Origin: Bacteroidota bacterium
GTDB taxonomy: Bacteria > Bacteroidota > Bacteroidia > JACCXN01
Reading direction: 5' to 3'
Length of the DNA: 37,044 nucleotides
NCBI GenBank assembly: GCA_013696965.1
Contig: JACCXN010000007.1
Coordinates: 1 to 37,044, forward strand
This document shows, in pieces, positions 32,826 through 37,044 of the stretch; position 1 is the first letter of the stretch, and the number at the start of each line of letters is the position of its first letter. The translations under genes and the position numbers were made by a program. The notes beneath the pieces were generated by a model that was not told the DNA's origin, made no database searches, and saw only the letters and a program-made list of their open reading frames with translations.

Positions 32826-34447
32826 ATTCCGTTTATATATTCTACTTTATTAATTACAACTCCTTTTTTATCATAAAAAATCCAGACTCCGTCTGATTTT
32901 CCATTCTTGTAATTGGACTTGCTTCTTATTACCTCCCCCGGAACTCTATGGTAACTAATTCCTTTCCCATGTAATTCACCCTTTTGAAAACTCTGTTGCT
33001 GGAATTTTTGGCCGGTTTCAAAATAATAGTTCCAAAGCCCATCGGGTTTTCCTTTTGAGTAACTTCCTTGGCTTTCCATTATTCCAGTATCGTAATTTGA
33101 TATCCAAAAGCCTTCCTTAAATCCTTTTACATAATTCCCCTTTTCTGTCATTTTACCTTGAGCATTATAAAATACCCAGTTGCCATCTTTAACATCCTCT
33201 TTACAAGAGCCCTCGTAATTCGGTTTTCCATTGTTAAACCAGCCTTTCCAGGAACCATGCATTTTCCCATTTTCATAAAAGCCTTCGTCCTTTTTCTGAC
33301 CGTTTTCGTACCAGGATAACCAAAGACCTGTTTCTTTATCTTTTACAAAATCACCTTGTTGAACTTTTTGGCCATTTTCAAACCAATAAATCCAATTCCC
33401 GTTTTTAAGGTCGTTTTTGTAGCCGCCCTGTTTCCAGATTTTTTGATCGGTATAATAATATGTCCATTCACCCTCTTTTACCCCTGAAACAAATTCGCCC
33501 TCATATTCTTTTCCTCCTTTATAAAACCAAAAAACCCATTTTCCATTTTGCAAGTCATCTTTAAATACACCCTCCATGTCCTTACTACCATCTTTATAAT
33601 ACCAGATCCAGGAGCCGTCTTTTAAACCATTTTTATACTTTCCGGAAAAATTTAATTGAGAATTATCAAACCATTGAGATGAAAGTCCATTGAATTGGTC
33701 GTTAAGGTAATTGCTTTCTTTCCATTTGCCCCCATTTTCAAACCATTCACTAAAGCTTCCCTCTTTTTTTCCATTCACATAATTTGAAATTTCCTTTTGT
33801 TGTCCATTGCTATACCATTCCTGCCATTGCCCATCCTTTAACTCTTTAATGAATACGCCTTCTGATTTCTTTTGTCCATTATTATAATACTGCAGGTTTT
33901 TACCCTCTTTATACCCATTCTTATACTCTGAACTTTCCTTTATTTTGTCGTTTTTATACCAAGTAATCAAGGTTCCATTTCCATTTAAAATTGTCTGCTT
34001 TCCCTTCTCATTCCAAAAATCGAGTAAAAGAATAGTATCAGCACTAAATTTCTCAACTTTTATTTTTGTATTATTTTCCTGCCAGTTAATCCAGATGCTG
34101 TCTTTATATCCAGCCTTATAAAAGCCTTCTTCCTTTTTATTGCCACTTTCATACCAGCTTGTTTTCAGGCTATCGGCTTTTCCATTATTAAAATAACCAA
34201 CATCCTTAGTCTTTCCGTTCTTATAATAATAGGCCACCTTGCCGTGTGGTTTCCCATTGGAGTAATTCATTTCTTCTTCTAATTCACCCGACTCATAATA
34301 ATAAAGCCATTTTCCCTGCTCAACTCCAAGGATATTATACTTGCCCTCGGACCTCTTATTTCCACTTGGCCAATTTTCTACAGTTTGTTGAGTATATGCA
34401 AAGAGGCAATTCATCAAGACAATCCAGGTAGTTAGGAATCTTTTCAT
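32816..34447 (-). CDS. Secreted MORN-type (YwqK-like) repeat protein
   Basis: A 543-residue protein with a signal peptide (~1-19, ends FAYTQ), the rest being about 20 tandem repeats of ~24 residues. The consensus is G-x-W-x-x-W-[YF]-x-N-G-[QK]-K-x-x-E-G-x-[YF]-x-N-G-x-K-[DE] (for example GQWQEWYSNGQQKEISNYVNG, GLWLSWYENGQKKDEGFYENG). These are MORN_2 repeats, which form elongated beta-hairpin solenoids. One or two repeats near residue 130 are degenerate (DSIWINWQENNTKIKVEKF). Database names often call such proteins 'YwqK family antitoxin', but a signal peptide and the absence of any toxin gene nearby argue against a toxin-antitoxin role. More likely it is a periplasmic or surface scaffold. 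It converges with the small membrane protein gene. Confidence 0.9.
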   Translation of the reverse strand: MKRFLTTWIVLMNCLFAYTQQTVENWPSGNKRSEGKYNILGVEQGKWLYYYESGELEEEMNYSNGKPHGKVAYYYKNGKTKDVGYFNNGKADSLKTSWYESGNKKEEGFYKAGYKDSIWINWQENNTKIKVEKFSADTILLLDFWNEKGKQTILNGNGTLITWYKNDKIKESSEYKNGYKEGKNLQYYNNGQKKSEGVFIKELKDGQWQEWYSNGQQKEISNYVNGKKEGSFSEWFENGGKWKESNYLNDQFNGLSSQWFDNSQLNFSGKYKNGLKDGSWIWYYKDGSKDMEGVFKDDLQNGKWVFWFYKGGKEYEGEFVSGVKEGEWTYYYTDQKIWKQGGYKNDLKNGNWIYWFENGQKVQQGDFVKDKETGLWLSWYENGQKKDEGFYENGKMHGSWKGWFNNGKPNYEGSCKEDVKDGNWVFYNAQGKMTEKGNYVKGFKEGFWISNYDTGIMESQGSYSKGKPDGLWNYYFETGQKFQQQSFQKGELHGKGISYHRVPGEVIRSKSNYKNGKSDGVWIFYDKKGVVINKVEYINGIKK

Positions 34448-34873
34448 TTAAAAAGTTATTGTTTTACGGTTTTTATAATTGCGATAAAGATAAAGTTTTT
34501 TAGTGTTTTATTAGATCACAACTTTATTCACTAAAATATGTTGCTTGCAATTAGTTAAAAAAATGAACAAAAATCTAAACTGTTTGTGTTTTTTCCTTTT
34601 TTAAAGATGTTTTTTCGAAAATTTTTCATTACTTAGCAAGTATAAAATGAATAAATTCTCCTCGAAACACCTTAAAAAAGAAAAATTTAAATTCTTTGTG
34701 AAAAGTTAAAGTTTATTGATGGCGTATGTTAACGACTAAAATTAAATAAAAACAAAAATGAAATTAAAGGGTTTAATGCTATTTCCAAAATGAATAAGGC
34801 AACCATTAAAAAACGGTTTCGTTTAATCTGTGATGAAAATCATTAAATTCTATACTTTATTAACTATTTCAAT
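34448..34873. other. AT-rich intergenic region with no recognised feature
   Basis: These 426 bp separate the MORN gene (minus) and the small secreted protein gene (plus), which are divergent, so promoters for both must lie here. The only candidate I see is TATCTTTA on the minus strand (34485-34492), one base from TAnnTTTG and without a -33 box. An 11-codon frame (34758-34793) is too short to interpret. No RNA gene or strong hairpin is evident. Confidence 0.5.
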
Positions 34874-35254
34874 ATGATTATGAAGAGCTGTTTTTTGACT
34901 ATCCTTTTAATTTCATCGGTTTGCATTAATTTGTATTCACAAAATGGCAATCCATCCAGCGATCTTGAACTAAGGCTTAATAAATTGTCAGTTGAAGAAA
35001 AGATGGATCAACTCCAAAAGGTACACAAGGAAATTTTTCAATTACCTCATGATTTTGATTATATAAAATCAACTATAATGGGAGAATTTAATGCATATCG
35101 GGCAATACATGCTCCTAATTTTCCAGTTCGCGAGAATTTAGGAAATGATCAGAAAAAAATTGATCTTGCTTTTAAACATTGGATAAGTTCCTATCCTATG
35201 GAATATAAATTATGTATAATTAAAGGATTTGAAATTATCCGTAAATATAAGTGA
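34874..35254 (+). CDS. Small secreted protein of unknown function
   Basis: A 126-residue protein (an alternative ATG at 34880 would remove two residues). The N-terminal ~22 residues are a signal peptide (CFLTILLISSVCINLYSQ). The mature part is mostly helical and charged (LELRLNKLSVEEKMDQLQKVHKEIF, KKIDLAFKHWISSYPMEYKLCIIKGFEIIRKYK) with a single Cys near the C-terminus. No family is recognised. Its TGA is followed after one base by the ATG of the giant adhesin gene, so the two are almost certainly translated from one message. A role as a periplasmic partner, chaperone or secreted cofactor of the large protein is a guess from that spacing alone. Confidence 0.65.
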   Translation: MIMKSCFLTILLISSVCINLYSQNGNPSSDLELRLNKLSVEEKMDQLQKVHKEIFQLPHDFDYIKSTIMGEFNAYRAIHAPNFPVRENLGNDQKKIDLAFKHWISSYPMEYKLCIIKGFEIIRKYK

Positions 35255-35255
35255 T

Positions 35256-37044
35256 ATGAGATATTTATACCTGTTTTTTATTGTTGCTTGTTTATCCCTA
35301 ATTAATCCCCAAGATACTATTGCTCAATCCTGTGTTGGCAATTGTGGAGGTTCTGCTGGTGGATGCTGGTGTGATGATGCCTGTTGGTTATTGGGTGATT
35401 GTTGTTCTGATATGTGTGCCTCCTGCCCAGGCCAAGGTTCTAATACAACAGCTAATTGTGGCAATCCTCCTCCACCTCCTCCACCTCCTCCACCTCCCCC
35501 TCCTGGCTCAGGCTGTCATATAAACAACTCCATATGTACTCCTGGTGTAGCAGGGCCATTTTCTTTTAGTAATCAAGCACAAGGCCCACCAACTGACTAC
35601 GCTAATCCCGTAGGATGTAGTACAGGTTTGTATGGAAACACAACAGGCTTTGGCTTTGTTTTATTAAGCATTACCCAAGGCGGCCCCTTAAATCTTTTGG
35701 TAAATGGCAATGCTAATAGTGGGTATATTGATGTTATTATTTATAATATTCCCACAGGTGTTGGTGCCTGTACAGCAGTAATGAACCAAAGCAATGAAAT
35801 TGGTTGTAATTATGCTCCTGCTTCTGCCGGTTGTACCCAATGGGGAAATGATTTTCCTTGCTCCTCAAGTATTGCTGCTCCTATGGTTACTGCTGGACAA
35901 ACAATTATGATTATCGTTCATGATTATTCAACCCAAAGTTCAAGTTTTACTTTGTCTTTAGGTCCAAATGGGGCACAAACAGGCCCATACAATACAACAA
36001 TCACTCCTGCCGGACCATTTTGCTCCAATTCTCCAGCCGTAAATTTGACTTCCGTTACTGGAGGTGGAACATGGACTGGTACAGGAATAACAAATGGTTC
36101 CGCTGGTACCTTTAATCCTGGAGTTGCAGGAGTAGGTACACATACAATCACATATACAATTCCAGGTGTTTGCGGTGGTTCAAGTACAGAAACAATTGTG
36201 GTTAATCAAGCCCCAATAACCCCAACCGCTCCTAATGGGCCACTAACTGTTTGTCAGGGTACTGCAACTTCTAATTATACAACTACAGGAAATACCGTTA
36301 CCTATGGTTGGACAATTACTGGTGCAGGAAATACTATCACTGGTAGTGGCACGAGTGCAAATGTAACGTGGAATCCAACATTTAATGGAAATGTACAGAT
36401 TTGTGCTGATGCAACAAATAATTGTGGTACTGCACCGCCAAGCTGTATAACTGTTAATGTTACTCCATCGGCTGTTATTACTGTAAACCCAGCAACAGCC
36501 TCCATCTGCGAAGGTGATTCTGTTTCTTTATCCGCATCAGGGTCTGGAACCTATATTTGGTCTCCTTCCATAGGTTTAAGTGCCACAACTGGAGCTACGG
36601 TATATGCCTTCCCTACTTCTACAACTACATATACAGTTAATGAATCCAATCAAAATGGTTGTGGTAGTTCTGGTAGTGTTACTGTAACCGTAAATTCAAA
36701 ACCTACAGTGACATTAAATGATACAGCTATCTGTATTGGAGAAAATGTTACAATTACTGCTATACCAACAATAAACGGAGGATCCTTTTTATGGAGTCCG
36801 GGAGGTGAGCAAACAGCATCAATTACAGTATCACCAAATACTACAACAAGGTATTATCTAGAATATTCACTCAACGGTTGTTCGGATACTACCAGTGCTT
36901 TGGTAACAGTATCACCAATTCCTGTTATTGATGCAGGGGCTGATCAAATATTTTGCGTTGGAACATTAACTCAGCTTACTGCCAATGGTGCTGACAACTA
37001 CCAATGGATGCCAGGAGGTGAACTCACACAAACAATCAGTGTTG
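35256..37044 (+). CDS. Start of a giant secreted Ig/PKD-repeat protein with an N-terminal Somatomedin-B-like module (3' end missing)
   Basis: The frame runs from ATG 35256 to the window edge (596 codons) without a stop. Residues 1-24 are a signal peptide ending TIAQ. Residues 26-57 have the cysteine spacing C-x3-C-x6-C-x-C-x3-C-x5-CC-x3-C-x2-C with the core CWCDDACWLLGDCCSD, closely like the animal Somatomedin-B fold. Residues 71-83 are 13 consecutive prolines. A ~150-residue region with paired cysteines follows, then at least four Ig/PKD-like repeats of ~80-90 residues (PFCSNSPAVNL, TVCQGTATSNY, ASICEGDSVSLSASGSGTYIWSPS, AICIGENVTITA, IFCVGTLTQLTA), each with a Cys near its first strand and a YxWxP-like motif. 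Such proteins in Bacteroidota normally end in a T9SS or gliding-associated C-terminal domain, which would lie outside the window. The probable role is surface adhesion. Confidence 0.88.
   Translation, partial: MRYLYLFFIVACLSLINPQDTIAQSCVGNCGGSAGGCWCDDACWLLGDCCSDMCASCPGQGSNTTANCGNPPPPPPPPPPPPPGSGCHINNSICTPGVAGPFSFSNQAQGPPTDYANPVGCSTGLYGNTTGFGFVLLSITQGGPLNLLVNGNANSGYIDVIIYNIPTGVGACTAVMNQSNEIGCNYAPASAGCTQWGNDFPCSSSIAAPMVTAGQTIMIIVHDYSTQSSSFTLSLGPNGAQTGPYNTTITPAGPFCSNSPAVNLTSVTGGGTWTGTGITNGSAGTFNPGVAGVGTHTITYTIPGVCGGSSTETIVVNQAPITPTAPNGPLTVCQGTATSNYTTTGNTVTYGWTITGAGNTITGSGTSANVTWNPTFNGNVQICADATNNCGTAPPSCITVNVTPSAVITVNPATASICEGDSVSLSASGSGTYIWSPSIGLSATTGATVYAFPTSTTTYTVNESNQNGCGSSGSVTVTVNSKPTVTLNDTAICIGENVTITAIPTINGGSFLWSPGGEQTASITVSPNTTTRYYLEYSLNGCSDTTSALVTVSPIPVIDAGADQIFCVGTLTQLTANGADNYQWMPGGELTQTISV
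35466..35504 (+). repeat. In-frame proline-codon tandem repeat
   Basis: The 9-bp unit cctcctcca is repeated three times, followed by cct ccc cct cct, encoding 13 prolines. Because the unit is a multiple of three, slippage would change spacer length without shifting the frame. It separates the cysteine-rich head from the rest of the protein. Confidence 0.85.

Noticed and set aside
32816-34447. MORN-repeat protein as the antitoxin of a toxin-antitoxin pair with the small gene next to it
   Set aside because: The protein has a signal peptide, the neighbouring small protein is a membrane protein on the opposite strand, and the two do not form an operon. The antitoxin label is a naming habit for this repeat family.
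35331-35426. Cysteine-rich segment as a metal-binding or zinc-ribbon domain
   Set aside because: The segment is directly after a signal peptide, so it is extracytoplasmic, and the CC pair and CxCDxxC spacing fit a disulfide knot better than a zinc ribbon.

Overview
The window comes from a member of the Bacteroidota. The evidence is AT-rich DNA, secreted proteins ending in type IX secretion (T9SS) sorting domains, promoters of the TTTG-N19/20-TAnnTTTG type instead of the E. coli type, starts without clear Shine-Dalgarno sequences, and an alternative complex III (ACIII) block next to cytochrome oxidase genes in the order known from Flavobacterium and Rhodothermus. I cannot fix the genus. Most of the window looks like stable chromosomal backbone. 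I saw no insertion sequence, integrase, phage gene, CRISPR array, tRNA or rRNA.

Layout. 1-1.1 kb: the 3' end of a secreted protein with tandem Ig-like repeats, closed by a bidirectional terminator. 1.2-5.0 kb (minus): a YceI-like protein and, 1 nt downstream, a large membrane sensor (beta-propeller, Y_Y_Y, SpoIIE-type phosphatase). 5.1-8.3 kb (minus): an outer-membrane barrel candidate, an ABC ATPase with its membrane partner, and a small T9SS cargo protein. 8.5-10.0 kb (plus): a CarboxypepD_reg-like protein. 10.0-12.1 kb (minus): an alkyltransferase-like DNA repair protein lacking the acceptor cysteine, TrmB, and a short-chain dehydrogenase. 12.1-13.2 kb (plus): a MurG-like glycosyltransferase, followed by a highly structured 350-bp intergenic region. 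13.6-14.2 kb (minus): a second barrel candidate.

14.4-25.7 kb (minus) is the respiratory core: actA-B-C-D-E-F, ctaC and ctaD, evidently one transcription unit. ActB/C/F oxidise menaquinol, electrons pass through the FeS clusters of ActB and the hemes of ActA and ActE, then to CuA in CtaC and heme a/heme a3-CuB in CtaD. The ActA here carries six heme motifs, because a monoheme cytochrome c domain precedes the pentaheme domain.

26.0-27.4 kb: a SPOR-domain protein and an FkbM-type methyltransferase. 27.5-32.4 kb (minus): the classical rimP-nusA-infB operon, with a near-consensus promoter and a very strong 16-bp hairpin in its short leader. 32.5-34.4 kb: a tiny membrane protein converging on a long secreted MORN-type repeat protein; their stop codons lie inside one shared terminator hairpin. 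34.9 kb to the end (plus): a small secreted protein and, 1 nt later, the start of a giant secreted protein that runs off the window. Its mature N-terminus has a cysteine pattern closely resembling the animal Somatomedin-B fold, followed by a polyproline spacer and Ig/PKD-like repeats. This module, the rimP leader hairpin and the structured element near 13.3 kb are the most interesting observations.
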